A stretch of 64,000 bases of DNA from Desulfovibrio mangrovi (GTDB taxonomy: Bacteria; Desulfobacterota; Desulfovibrionia; Desulfovibrionales; Desulfovibrionaceae): contig NZ_CP104208.1 of NCBI RefSeq assembly GCF_026230175.1, positions 992,001-1,056,000 on the forward strand, read 5' to 3'. How positions within the stretch are numbered: position 1 is the first letter of the stretch; every line of letters begins with the position of its first letter. Of this stretch, positions 7,746-17,093 are shown in pieces. The notes beneath the pieces are model-generated. The model was not told the DNA's origin, did no database searches, and saw only the letters and a list, made by a program, of their open reading frames with translations. Position numbers and translations under genes: made by a program.

Positions 7746-10700
7746 ATGGCCAAAAAGACGTTTCATCAGGTTTTGGACGAAGTGAAGGGCAAGCCAATTC
7801 TGGTTGCCAACCGCGGTATTCCCGCACGCCGCATCTGTCGTTCCATTCGTGAGCGGTTCGATGGAATCGCCATCATGACTGCGACTGACGTCGATAAAAC
7901 GTCTCCGGCCGCCTCTGCCGCACAGGAGCTTCTGCTCCTCGGCAAAGATCCCAGAGGATATCTGGACATCGACCGGATAATCGACCTTGCGAAGAAGCGT
8001 GGCGTGGTCGCCATCCACCCCGGTTGGGGCTTTGCTTCCGAAGACGACACGTTCCCCAAACGTTGTGCCGAAGAAGGCATCATCTTCATCGGTTCTTCCG
8101 CTGAGGCAATGAATCTGCTTGGCAACAAGGTGCAGGTGCGCCGCATTGCCAAGAAGATTGGCGTGCCCGTTGTGCCCGGTTCCGAAGGTGCCGTGGACGT
8201 TCCGCTTGCCCGTGAACTTGCCGAGGAGATCGGCTTCCCCATCATGCTGAAAGCAGAGGGTGGCGGCGGTGGTCGCGGTATTTTCCTTGTACAGAATCAG
8301 GAAGAGCTGGAATCTGCCTTCATCAAGGCTTCCACCATGGCACAGGCCTCCTTCGGCAACCCCCGCGTGTATGTCGAAAAGTACCTTGCCTCTGTCCGGC
8401 ATATTGAAATTCAGGTCATCGCGGACAAATACGGCAACGTATTCGCCTTTGACGAGCGCGATTGCACCGTGCAGCGTAACCACCAGAAATTGGTGGAAAT
8501 CACGCCTTCTCCCTCTCCGCTCATTACGCCGGAACTGCGCGCCCAGCTTAAGGACTACTCCCGCAAGCTGGTGCTTGAAGTAGGCTACGATTCTCTGGCG
8601 ACCGTTGAGTTCCTCGTTACCGCAGAAGGTGTTCCTTATCTTATTGAAGTAAACACCCGTCTGCAGGTGGAACACGGCATCACGGAATGCCGCTACGGCA
8701 TCGACCTGGTGGAAGAGCAGATCGCCGTTGCCTTTGGTGCCGAATTGCGTCTTACCGAGGAAAACTGCCCGCCCGCACAGTGGGCCATTCAGTTGCGCAT
8801 CAACTGCGAAGACCCGCAGGCCAACTTCTCGCCCAACTGTGGTGTGGTTTCCCGTTACGTTTCGCCCGGCGGCCCCGGCATCCGTATCGACTCCAACCTC
8901 TCTGCAGGCTACGAATTCCCCTCCAACTACGACTCGGCAGGGGCTCTGCTCATTGCCTACGGCCGTGGCTGGAACAAGGCGCTGGGAACCATTGAACGAG
9001 CGTTGAACGAGTACGCCATCGGCGGCGTGAAGACCACGATCCCGTTCTTCAAGCAGGTCATCAAGCATCCCAAGTTCCGCGATGCATCCTATGACACCAA
9101 CTTCATCGCCAAGACTCCCGAGCTGCTTTGTTACACCGATGTGGCTCCGGAAGCCCTGCGTCTTTCCCGTCTCATTGCAGGCATCAGTGCCAAGGGATTC
9201 AATCAGCACGTTCTGCTGGGTGATTATCGCACGCCGGATACTCCCCGTGTTGGCAACGGCAAGTTTGAACCTGTTCTGCCCGCCATCCCCGCCAAGCAGC
9301 TCAAGGCTGAACCTCCGTATCCCCGGGGGGACCGCAAGGCTCTGCTGGATTACGTGCGCGATTCCGACTTCGTGCATTTCTGCGACACCACCCCGCGTGA
9401 CATTACGCAGTCCAACTCCGGCAACCGTTTCCGTCTTGCAGAAGACATGATGATTGCTCCGTATCTGGATAACTGTGGGTTCTTCTCCATTGAAAACGGT
9501 GGCGGTGCTCATTTCCACGTGGCCATGATGGCCAACATGACCTATCCCTTCACCGAAGCGGAGCAGTGGAACCGCGTTGCTCCCAAGACGTTGAAGCAGA
9601 TTCTCATCCGCTCCACCAACGTGCTGGGGTACAAGCCGCAGCCGCGCAATCTCATGCGCCTGACCGGCGAAATGATTTGCGACCACTACCATGTTATCCG
9701 CTGTTTCGATTTCCTGAACCACGTGGACAATATGCGTCCGTTTGCGGAAGTGGCCATGAGCAGAAAGGAAGTGGTCTTTGAACCCGCCATTTCCCTTTCC
9801 TGGGCCAAGGGCTTTGATGTTGAGCACTACCTTGGCGTCACCGCAGCCATCCTGAAGATGGTGAGCGATGTTGCCGGTGTGGGCGAAAACAAGGCCAGCG
9901 AGATGATCATTCTCGGCCTCAAGGATATGGCCGGGGTCTGCCCGCCCAGATTCATCTCCGCACTCGTAGCAGCGCTGCGCAAGAGATGGCCCAAGCTGGT
10001 ACTGCATTGCCACAGACACTACACCGACGGTCTGTTCGTGCCTTCCGTAGGTGCAGCGGCCAAGGCAGGCGCACACATCGTGGATACCGGCATCGGCGCA
10101 GCAGTGCGCTGGTACGGTCAGGGCGAAGTGCTTTCCACTGCCGCCTACCTTGAGGATGAACTCGGTCTCAAGACCAATCTCAATAAGGACATGATCCGCG
10201 AGTGCAACTTCGCGCTCAAGCAGATCATGCCGTACTACGATCGCTATACCGCGCCGTACTTCCAAGGTATTGACCATGACGTTGTAGAACACGGCATGCC
10301 CGGCGGTGCCACTTCGTCCTCGCAGGAAGGAGCCATGAAGCAGGGGTATATTCACCTGCTGCCGTACATGCTCAAGTTCCTTGCAGGTACCCGCAAGATC
10401 GTGCGTTACCATGACGTGACCCCCGGGTCTCAGATCACGTGGAATACGGCGTTCCTCGCGGTGTCCAGCGCCTACAAGCGCGGCGGCGAAAACGAAGTGA
10501 AGTACCTTCTCAGCGTACTTGATGAAGTGAACAAGATGGATGCCTGTCAGGATTGCCAGGCAGAACTGGCTGAAGCGCGTCTTGCCCTTTATCAGGACAG
10601 CAATGACGCCTTCCGTGATCTGCTGCTCGGCAAGTTCGGCAAGCTGCCCCTCGGATTCCCTCCGGATTGGGTATACCAGAGCGCCTTCGGCGACGACTGG

Positions 10701-11459
10701 AAGCAGGCCATTGCCAAGCGTACCGAACAGTCTCCGCTGGAAATTCTTTCCGACATGGATCTTGTTGCCGAAGAGAAGAGCTTCATCGAACACATCAAGC
10801 GCAAGCCCACTGATGAAGAGTTCGTCATGTATCTCAATCATCCCGGTGACGCGCTCAAGACCGTTCAGTTCCGTAACGAATTCGGTAACCCCAATCAGGT
10901 GCCGCTGGACGTATGGTTCGAAGGTCTTGAAACCGGCCGCGAGTTGCAGTTTGTAGATAGCAACAAGAAGCCGCATACCATGACCATTCTGCACAAAACC
11001 ACTCCGGACAAGTCCGGCAAGAGTGTTGTGCGATATGTGCTCGATTCCGAAATGCTCAGCTACGACGTTCAGGTCGCGCTGCCGCAAGAGGAAGAAGGCA
11101 TCGGATATGAAAAGGCCGACAAGAACAACAAGAACCATGTTGCCGCTCCTTCCAACGGCGACCTCTGGGTCATGTACGTTCACCCCGGCGATTTGGTGAA
11201 AAAGGGCGAAGAGCTCTTCAATATCTCCATCATGAAGCAGGAAAAGGCCGTTCTGGCTCCTGTTGACGGCATGGTGGTTCGTGTAGTCAAGACCGCAGAC
11301 TTCAAGGAAAACAAGGTCATGGTTCCCGTCAAGGAAGGGGAGCTGCTTGTTGAACTTGGCCCTGTGCCCCGCCGATGTGCAAACGAGGAGTGCCAACGTC
11401 CTCTTACCACTGAAGGCGGCGGCTTCTGCCCCTTCTGCGGCGTGAAACTGGAAGCGTAA
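7746..11459 (+). CDS. pyc: pyruvate carboxylase, single-chain, with C-terminal zinc-ribbon-like tail
   Basis: This 1237-residue enzyme carboxylates pyruvate to oxaloacetate using ATP, bicarbonate and biotin. The N-terminal biotin carboxylase part (to about residue 470) has the ATP-grasp loop KAEGGGGGRGIF. The central carboxyltransferase part contains DTTPRDITQSNSGNRFR and the later HCHRHYTDG segment. The C-terminal carrier domain has the biotin-accepting Lys1164 in SIMKQEK. After the carrier domain comes an unusual 27-residue tail with cysteines 1211, 1216, 1228 and 1231 (CX4C-X11-CX2C), resembling a zinc ribbon. birA precedes it and a PEP synthase follows, so pyruvate can be channelled to oxaloacetate or PEP. 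Codon bias suggests high expression. Confidence 0.94.
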   Translation: MAKKTFHQVLDEVKGKPILVANRGIPARRICRSIRERFDGIAIMTATDVDKTSPAASAAQELLLLGKDPRGYLDIDRIIDLAKKRGVVAIHPGWGFASEDDTFPKRCAEEGIIFIGSSAEAMNLLGNKVQVRRIAKKIGVPVVPGSEGAVDVPLARELAEEIGFPIMLKAEGGGGGRGIFLVQNQEELESAFIKASTMAQASFGNPRVYVEKYLASVRHIEIQVIADKYGNVFAFDERDCTVQRNHQKLVEITPSPSPLITPELRAQLKDYSRKLVLEVGYDSLATVEFLVTAEGVPYLIEVNTRLQVEHGITECRYGIDLVEEQIAVAFGAELRLTEENCPPAQWAIQLRINCEDPQANFSPNCGVVSRYVSPGGPGIRIDSNLSAGYEFPSNYDSAGALLIAYGRGWNKALGTIERALNEYAIGGVKTTIPFFKQVIKHPKFRDASYDTNFIAKTPELLCYTDVAPEALRLSRLIAGISAKGFNQHVLLGDYRTPDTPRVGNGKFEPVLPAIPAKQLKAEPPYPRGDRKALLDYVRDSDFVHFCDTTPRDITQSNSGNRFRLAEDMMIAPYLDNCGFFSIENGGGAHFHVAMMANMTYPFTEAEQWNRVAPKTLKQILIRSTNVLGYKPQPRNLMRLTGEMICDHYHVIRCFDFLNHVDNMRPFAEVAMSRKEVVFEPAISLSWAKGFDVEHYLGVTAAILKMVSDVAGVGENKASEMIILGLKDMAGVCPPRFISALVAALRKRWPKLVLHCHRHYTDGLFVPSVGAAAKAGAHIVDTGIGAAVRWYGQGEVLSTAAYLEDELGLKTNLNKDMIRECNFALKQIMPYYDRYTAPYFQGIDHDVVEHGMPGGATSSSQEGAMKQGYIHLLPYMLKFLAGTRKIVRYHDVTPGSQITWNTAFLAVSSAYKRGGENEVKYLLSVLDEVNKMDACQDCQAELAEARLALYQDSNDAFRDLLLGKFGKLPLGFPPDWVYQSAFGDDWKQAIAKRTEQSPLEILSDMDLVAEEKSFIEHIKRKPTDEEFVMYLNHPGDALKTVQFRNEFGNPNQVPLDVWFEGLETGRELQFVDSNKKPHTMTILHKTTPDKSGKSVVRYVLDSEMLSYDVQVALPQEEEGIGYEKADKNNKNHVAAPSNGDLWVMYVHPGDLVKKGEELFNISIMKQEKAVLAPVDGMVVRVVKTADFKENKVMVPVKEGELLVELGPVPRRCANEECQRPLTTEGGGFCPFCGVKLEA

Positions 11460-11466
11460 TTGGATA

Positions 11467-11496
11467 GCCGCCCGCCGGGTTGACCGTGCGGGCGGC
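11467..11496 (+). other. GC-rich hairpin after pyc without T tract
   Basis: The arms GCCGCCCGC and GCGGGCGGC form a 9 bp stem 8 bases after the pyc stop. No run of T follows on either strand, so it is not a standard intrinsic terminator. It may protect the pyc mRNA 3' end or slow polymerase before the separate ppsA promoter. Confidence 0.5.
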
Positions 11497-11518
11497 ATTG
11501 AGCGTTGAAACGGCCTAT

Positions 11519-11574
11519 CGCGTCATTATATCAATGCAATCATCATTGACGCGAGTAACCATCAGAGATACATA
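11519..11574 (+). promoter_or_regulatory. promoter with overlapping inverted repeat upstream of the PEP synthase gene
   Basis: TTGACG (11546-11551), a 17-base spacer and TACATA (11569-11574) make a good sigma-70-type promoter, giving a ~130 base leader. An inverted repeat CGCGTCA (11519-11525) / TGACGCG (11547-11553), spaced by 21 bases, has its right arm on the -35 element. That would suit an operator for a dimer that loops or bends DNA. The binding protein is unknown. Confidence 0.5.
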
Positions 11575-11711
11575 GGACAATGCCTATACGTGACAGTTAA
11601 TTCCTAGCCAGATTCAGACTGTTAATGGATGGGGCATCGGGTCCCCGTGAAGTCAACGTTTCCGGTTTTCAACGAAAGGCGCATTCGTCTTTCACCCAAG
11701 GAGTAACTTAT

Positions 11712-14700
11712 ATGGCCAAAACCAAGGCTGAAGAGGCCAAGGCCACCAAGGCCCCCGCGGCAGTGAATGTAGAAGAGATCAAGAAGAAGCTGGTTCTTAC
11801 CGGTGCCGATATTGTCACTATAGGTGAAGAAGCCGAGCTCTGGGTTGGGGGCAAGAACTACAACACTGCCATCATCAGTCAGGTGCCCGGCATCCGCGCA
11901 CCGCAGTTTCGTGCCATTTCCTCCATCGCCTTCCATAAGGTGTTGGATGAAACCAAGGTGAATGCCTCTCTCGTGCGTTCCATCGTCGATAAGGAATATA
12001 ATCGTATCGACTGGAACGACCCCGAGATTAACAAGGATTCTGATTTTCTGCAGAAGTTTGTACGTAATCTCGCTAAGGAGATTCGTGCCGAAGTTCAGGC
12101 TACCGGTGTTACCAATCAGCTCAAGACCCGTACCTTCGTGAACAACGTGGTTGAAGGTTTTGCAACTTCTCCCGAAGGTATCGACCAGCTCCGCAAGCGT
12201 TCCGTGCTTGTTCAGGCCGGTATTCTTTCCGTTGAGCTGCCCAAGGAAGTCAACGAATGTGTGCGTCAGGCATACAACGATATTTGCAAGGAAGCAGGTG
12301 GCGAAGACGTTCCTGTAGCCGTGCGTTCCTCCGCCGCAGGTGAGGATTCCCGCAAGAAGGCCTTTGCCGGCCTGCAGGATACCTATCTGAACATCGTGGG
12401 CGAAACCATGTGCGTTGAGGCCTATCATTGGGACTGCGCATCCGCCTACAACCTGCGTTCCATGACTTACCGCCGTGAAGCCATTCTCGATGCCATGGCC
12501 AAGGCCGAAGAAACTGGTGACGAGTCCATCGCCATCAAGGCCAAGGAAGAGTGGGCAATCGAGAATACCTCTCTGTCCGTGTGTGTCATGCGCATGATCA
12601 ACCCGGTCATCTCCGGTACCGCGTTCTCTGCTGATACCGCGACCGGTTGCCGCGGTACCGCACGCAAGGACCTCGTCTCCATCGACGCCAGCTACGGCCT
12701 GGGCGAAGCGGTGGTAGGCGGTATGGTTACCCCAGACAAATTCTACGTGTTCAAGCGTGACGACCAGCAGGAAGTGGTCATCCGCCAGATGGGCTGCAAG
12801 GACAAGAAGATCGTATATGATGAGAAGGGCGGCACCAAGATGGTCAAGGTGCCGGACAACGAATCGTATCGCTGGTCCCTGTCTCTTGCTCAGGCTGAAG
12901 AAGTCGCCAAGGGTGTCCGCAATATCTCCACCGCCTATGGCGGCATGATCATGGACACCGAATTCTGCATCGACAGCTCCGATCGTCTGTGGTTCGTTCA
13001 GGCTCGTCCTGAAACCCGCTGGAACGAAGAGCTGGAACTGCATCCCCACACCATCTTCATGCGCCGTCTGGAAGTGGATGCCAAGGCCGCTGCCGCTGCC
13101 GAAGTCATTGTGGAAGGCAACGGTGCCTCCCGTGGCGCAGGGCAGGGCAACGTCAAGTTCCTGCGTTCCGCTCTGGAACTCAACAAGATCAACAAGGGCG
13201 ACATCCTTGCTGCCGAACGTACCGACCCTGACATGGTACCCGGCATGCGCATCGCCGCCGCCATTCTCGCAGACGTGGGCGGCGACACCAGCCACGCGGC
13301 CATTACCTCCCGCGAACTGGGTATTCCCGCCATCATCGGCATCCAGCGCATTGAAGCCCTGCGCGCTCTCGACGGTCAGGACGTGACTGTAGACGGTACC
13401 CGCGGCAAGGTTTATCGCGGATTGCTGCCCCTGAACGAGGTCGGCGGCGAGATGGATCTTTCCAAACTGCCCGCAACGAAGACCAAGGTCGGCCTTATTC
13501 TCGCTGACGTGGGACAGGCCCTGTTCCTTTCCCGCCTGCGCAGTGTGGACGATTTTGAAGTGGGCCTGCTGCGCGCCGAATTCATGCTCGGTAACGTTGG
13601 CGTTCACCCCCGTGCTCTGGAAGCCTATGACCACGGCGAGCTGGATCATGTGGTTAACGCCAAGATCAAGGAACTTGATGCAAGACTGACCAAGCTGCTG
13701 CGTGAACAGCTGGCAGCCGGTATTGTCGGCGTCGACATGAAGCTGCGTGATTACGTGGGCCACCTGACTGGGCTGGCGCTTGAAATTGCCCGCCTCACCG
13801 AGCAGGAAAACCTGCGTGGTACTGACGAGGTGCTGGCTGTTCACCGCAAGATGCGCGAGCTTGACCACAAACTCGATGACTACGTAGCTTACGCAACCCG
13901 TCGTCTGGACGTGTTGAAGACGTCTGCCGACCTCTATGAGCATGTACTGTGCGTCATGGGCTTCAAGGACGAAATCGCCGTTCTCAAGGGCAACGATCCC
14001 GAAACCAAGCGCCGTCTTGCCGAGATCGATGCCATCGTGAAGACCCGCGTGGAAGAAGCTTCCAAGATTCCTGCAGTGGCTGAAATGATCAAGAAGATCA
14101 AAGCGCTGCGCGATGAAGTGGCACTTACTACTGGTATGAAGAAGGAAATCGAGGATATCCGCCACATCCCCGAGAAGATCCGTGAGATCATCCGTGCACG
14201 CGGCTTCCGTTCCGGCAAGGAACATTACGTGCAGACCTTGGCGCAGGGCCTTGCTCTGTTTGCCATGGCCTTCTACGGCAAGGATATCATCTACCGTACC
14301 ACCGACTTCAAATCCAACGAATACCGTAACCTGCTCGGCGGTTCGCTCTTTGAACACTTCGAAGACAACCCCATGCTCGGCTACCGCGGTGTTTCCCGTA
14401 ACCTGCACGACTGGGAACTGGAAGCCTTCAAACTCGCCCGTGGCGTGTTCGGCGGCACCAACCTGCAGATCATGCTTCCCTTCGTACGTACTCTGGAAGA
14501 AGGCCGCTCCATGCGCCGTTATCTGGAGCAGGTACACAAGCTCAAGAGCGGTGTGGATGGTCTCAAGGTCATCCTCATGTCCGAAATTCCGAGCAACGCC
14601 ATTCTTGCCAAGGAATTCATCAAGGAATTCGACGGATTCTCCATCGGTTCCAACGACATGACCCAGATGGTGCTGGCTACCGACCGCGATAACGCAAGCC

Positions 14701-15290
14701 TCTCTCATATCTATGATGAAGAGGATCCTGCCGTAGTCTGGGCCATTCTCAGCACGATCTTCACCGGTCAGAAATTCGGCAAGAAGGTTGGTTTCTGCGG
14801 GCAGGGCGTGTCCAACAGCGTTATCCTGCGCGGTCTTGTGGCCATTGCAGGTATCGTTTCCGCCTCTGTTGTTCCGGATACCTACTACCGCACCAAGATC
14901 GACATGGCTGCTGTTGAAGGCGAGAACATTCCTCCCAGCAAGCTTGGTGAATGGCTTGGTACCCAGTTCCTCAACAAGGTGCGCTCCTTGCTTGAAAACA
15001 ACGGTTACGGCCATATCCTGAAAAAGTACAAGACCGCCAAGGACTTGATGGATTGGTATGAAGGCGAACTCTGCCGTCTGCACGAGCAGCTTCGCGACTC
15101 CATTGAAACGCCCAAGGAAAAGTTCTACCGTCAGGAGCTGGAACAGTTCCGTGCCACCTTCCATAAGCCTGTTATTTATGCAGGTTGGGATTGGAGCCAG
15201 ACGGTTGAAGATGCACTGCATCAGGCCGGGTTTGCTAACTTTGAAGAGCAGGCCAAGGCTCTTGAAGCGCAGCGCGCAGCCAAGTGGTAG
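11712..15290 (+). CDS. ppsA: phosphoenolpyruvate synthase-type protein, enlarged (pyruvate, water dikinase family)
   Basis: This 1192-residue protein has the PEP synthase order. An ATP-grasp domain contains AVRSSAAGEDSRKKAFAGLQ, a phosphohistidine domain carries the catalytic His528 in GGDTSHAAITSRELG, and a TIM barrel has GSNDMTQMVLATDRDN plus the catalytic Cys1029 in VGFCGQG. It would convert pyruvate and ATP to PEP, AMP and phosphate. It is ~400 residues longer than E. coli PpsA. An extra ~190-residue charged helical segment (about 640-828) sits between the phosphohistidine domain and the barrel, and the C-terminus is extended by ~100 residues. The ATG at 11712 is chosen for AAGGAG at 11698-11703. 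Specificity (PEP synthase or a relative) is inferred. Confidence 0.88.
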   Translation: MAKTKAEEAKATKAPAAVNVEEIKKKLVLTGADIVTIGEEAELWVGGKNYNTAIISQVPGIRAPQFRAISSIAFHKVLDETKVNASLVRSIVDKEYNRIDWNDPEINKDSDFLQKFVRNLAKEIRAEVQATGVTNQLKTRTFVNNVVEGFATSPEGIDQLRKRSVLVQAGILSVELPKEVNECVRQAYNDICKEAGGEDVPVAVRSSAAGEDSRKKAFAGLQDTYLNIVGETMCVEAYHWDCASAYNLRSMTYRREAILDAMAKAEETGDESIAIKAKEEWAIENTSLSVCVMRMINPVISGTAFSADTATGCRGTARKDLVSIDASYGLGEAVVGGMVTPDKFYVFKRDDQQEVVIRQMGCKDKKIVYDEKGGTKMVKVPDNESYRWSLSLAQAEEVAKGVRNISTAYGGMIMDTEFCIDSSDRLWFVQARPETRWNEELELHPHTIFMRRLEVDAKAAAAAEVIVEGNGASRGAGQGNVKFLRSALELNKINKGDILAAERTDPDMVPGMRIAAAILADVGGDTSHAAITSRELGIPAIIGIQRIEALRALDGQDVTVDGTRGKVYRGLLPLNEVGGEMDLSKLPATKTKVGLILADVGQALFLSRLRSVDDFEVGLLRAEFMLGNVGVHPRALEAYDHGELDHVVNAKIKELDARLTKLLREQLAAGIVGVDMKLRDYVGHLTGLALEIARLTEQENLRGTDEVLAVHRKMRELDHKLDDYVAYATRRLDVLKTSADLYEHVLCVMGFKDEIAVLKGNDPETKRRLAEIDAIVKTRVEEASKIPAVAEMIKKIKALRDEVALTTGMKKEIEDIRHIPEKIREIIRARGFRSGKEHYVQTLAQGLALFAMAFYGKDIIYRTTDFKSNEYRNLLGGSLFEHFEDNPMLGYRGVSRNLHDWELEAFKLARGVFGGTNLQIMLPFVRTLEEGRSMRRYLEQVHKLKSGVDGLKVILMSEIPSNAILAKEFIKEFDGFSIGSNDMTQMVLATDRDNASLSHIYDEEDPAVVWAILSTIFTGQKFGKKVGFCGQGVSNSVILRGLVAIAGIVSASVVPDTYYRTKIDMAAVEGENIPPSKLGEWLGTQFLNKVRSLLENNGYGHILKKYKTAKDLMDWYEGELCRLHEQLRDSIETPKEKFYRQELEQFRATFHKPVIYAGWDWSQTVEDALHQAGFANFEEQAKALEAQRAAKW

Positions 15291-15315
15291 CAGCACGCCT
15301 GTATTGATACGGACA

Positions 15316-15347
15316 ACGGGGCAGTCGAAAGGCTGCCCCGTTTTTTT
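15316..15347 (+). terminator. Rho-independent terminator after ppsA
   Basis: The stem CGGGGCAG (15317-15324) / CTGCCCCG (15333-15340) is followed directly by seven T bases. It lies 26 bases after the PEP synthase stop. Confidence 0.9.
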
Positions 15348-15614
15348 ATTCTGTCGTCAGTGGCAACAGCCTATATGAACCTCTTTGCTTCCGTGTCCTG
15401 TGGTCGCTTAGCGCATGAGGAGCCAAGAATCATCTCAGCCCGAAATGCGTTACCATAAAGGGTAGACGCCTTTATTGAACGTAAAATAGTTCGTAATTTC
15501 AGTAGGACTTTAACTATTTTGCAACACTTAAAGTAGATCTTGGCCCGTGTTTGCAACTGTACTGGCAGCCATCTGGCCACCTGAGCAGAGCAGATACCAG
15601 ATATTTTGCGATAC
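15348..15614. other. gene-free interval with two inverted repeats
   Basis: No credible gene is seen between the ppsA and M23 terminators. Two inverted repeats are visible: ATAAAGG-N7-CCTTTAT (15455-15475) and AAAATAGTT-N20-AACTATTTT (15483-15520). Neither is followed by a clear T run on the plus strand. They may belong to a small RNA or a protein-binding region; no function is claimed. Confidence 0.4.
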
Positions 15615-15646
15615 AAAAAAGGCAGCCTCCCATACAGGAGGCTGCC
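15615..15646 (-). terminator. Rho-independent terminator after the M23 peptidase gene
   Basis: The 10 bp stem GGCAGCCTCC (15621-15630) / GGAGGCTGCC (15637-15646) with a short loop is followed on the minus strand by six T bases. It ends the minus-strand peptidase transcript. Confidence 0.88.
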
Positions 15647-15676
15647 GTGAATGTCTGGCGCGCCAGAACGATATGA

Positions 15677-16987
15677 CTAGTTCAGACGACCGGTGATGTT
15701 GTCCTGAATCCAGTGCGGGTCGAACCATTCGAGCGGGGTAACAGGGATGCCCGAGACGGTAACGCCATAGTGCAGGTGATCTCCGCCGGCCATACCGGTC
15801 AGACCGGTCTTGCCGAGGATGTCACCTTGTAGCACGCTCTGGCCGGGTTGCACTGAAATCTCGGAAAGGTGTGCATAGAGCGTCTGCAGGCCCATGCCAT
15901 GGTCTACAATAACCACCTGACCGTATATCCCCATGTTGTCTGCAAAAACGATTTTTCCGTTATTGGCGGCAGGCACGGGGGCATGGCGCGTTGAGGCAAG
16001 GTCGTGTCCGAGATGGTATTGCTGGTCAACCTCCACGCCGTTGTATACGTATGTGCGTTTTTCTGCGAAACGGGCACGGTTGGCGGCGTTGGGCAGACGC
16101 ATGAAGGCGCCTTTCCAGAGCATTTCGGGCGAAGTCTGCAGACCGATAGAAATGAGCGATGCACGGTTTGCTACGCGCATATCGCGGTTGACCTTGAGGA
16201 AGCGTTCCACGTGAGTCATTTCGCCGGGGAAATCCTGTTCAAACTCGGGCATTTTGGTGGAAAGGAAGGATTCGCTCAGATTGATGCGGTCGGCGGTAAA
16301 ATCGCGGCCCAGAGGGTAGACGGCAAGAGGTCTGTCATAGGCGTTTCCGGCCAGATCCTTGGCAACGAGACGCGGATTGTATTCCTCAACGGTCATGTAG
16401 TACGGGAAGGCGAAGAAACACATGTGGTTGCCGGAGCTCTGCTTGTAGCCGGGGAAGAATGTGTCACCGATCTGAACGCCGGTGGAGGAGACTTCCTCGG
16501 ATACGGAGTAGGCAACAACACCTACGCCGCCACGGCGGACATAGGGAGGCATGGTAATAACCGACACTCTGGGAGGCGTATTGTCCAGACGGTACGAATA
16601 CTCGCGGGTTGCGGTATTCCCTTTGCCAAAGGCCGCAAAGGAGCCGTCAGAGGCTTTCACGATGAGTTCAAAAGCTCCTTCCTGCAGGCTTACGGACGAA
16701 AGGTTGATAGTCTCTTTGCGTTCCGGGAGCCGGTCCATCCAATCCTGTTGGTAGATGGTGCTCGTGGTGGTATTCTTTCTGATGAGAACAGTAAGATTTT
16801 TAAGGCCGGAGGCGTGGTCGGCAAGTGCAATTTCCAGAACGGAGTTCTTGCTCAAACGTCCGTCGCCGGGAGTGACGGTGATAAGAGGAGCCTGCTGGTC
16901 CTTGAGCAGCAGATAGCCCCCGCCACCTACAGCACCTAGCAATATGATGAAGAAGAGGGTCAGTAGAATACTTTTGGGCTTGGACAT
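15677..16987 (-). CDS. M23 family metallopeptidase, membrane-anchored (LytM-type)
   Basis: This 436-residue protein begins with a basic stretch and one hydrophobic segment (about residues 6-27, ILLTLFFIILLGAVGGGGYL), most likely a signal anchor. The middle looks like beta-rich, Ig-like repeats. The last ~130 residues are an M23 (LytM) domain: the zinc ligands are in YHLGHDLAS and in GGDHLHYGV, with the VDHGMGLQTLYAHLS block between them. Such enzymes cut peptidoglycan cross-links; those that keep both zinc motifs, as here, are expected to be active. It stands alone between two minus-strand terminators, so it appears to be monocistronic. Its exact role in growth or division is not shown. Confidence 0.88.
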   Translation of the reverse strand: MSKPKSILLTLFFIILLGAVGGGGYLLLKDQQAPLITVTPGDGRLSKNSVLEIALADHASGLKNLTVLIRKNTTTSTIYQQDWMDRLPERKETINLSSVSLQEGAFELIVKASDGSFAAFGKGNTATREYSYRLDNTPPRVSVITMPPYVRRGGVGVVAYSVSEEVSSTGVQIGDTFFPGYKQSSGNHMCFFAFPYYMTVEEYNPRLVAKDLAGNAYDRPLAVYPLGRDFTADRINLSESFLSTKMPEFEQDFPGEMTHVERFLKVNRDMRVANRASLISIGLQTSPEMLWKGAFMRLPNAANRARFAEKRTYVYNGVEVDQQYHLGHDLASTRHAPVPAANNGKIVFADNMGIYGQVVIVDHGMGLQTLYAHLSEISVQPGQSVLQGDILGKTGLTGMAGGDHLHYGVTVSGIPVTPLEWFDPHWIQDNITGRLN

Positions 16988-17040
16988 TATGGTTCCTTAC
17001 TAGATGGCTCGTCGTGCATCATCATGATGCGGTTAAAGGC

Positions 17041-17068
17041 AAGAGAAAAGCCATCCTTGCGGATGGCT
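17041..17068 (-). terminator. Rho-independent terminator after the CBS-domain gene
   Basis: The 8 bp stem AGCCATCC (17049-17056) / GGATGGCT (17061-17068) with a four-base loop is followed on the minus strand by a T-rich stretch. It lies 26 bases beyond the stop of the CBS gene. Confidence 0.8.
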
Positions 17069-17093
17069 GATTAATAGCCGCCATAATCTGCCC

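Noticed and set aside
11467-11496. Hairpin after pyc as a Rho-independent terminator
   Set aside because: Strong stem, but no T run on either strand; kept only as a hairpin.
7713-11498. A 1261-codon open frame on the minus strand opposite pyruvate carboxylase
   Set aside because: It mirrors the pyc gene and results from strong codon bias; its translation has no recognisable domain, while the plus strand encodes a complete enzyme.
11622-15296. A 1224-codon open frame on the minus strand opposite the PEP synthase
   Set aside because: Same cause: a shadow of a highly biased gene, with no domain motifs or ribosome site.
15371-15616. 81-codon minus-strand open frame between ppsA and the M23 gene
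   Set aside because: It begins inside a terminator and has no ribosome site or recognisable motif.
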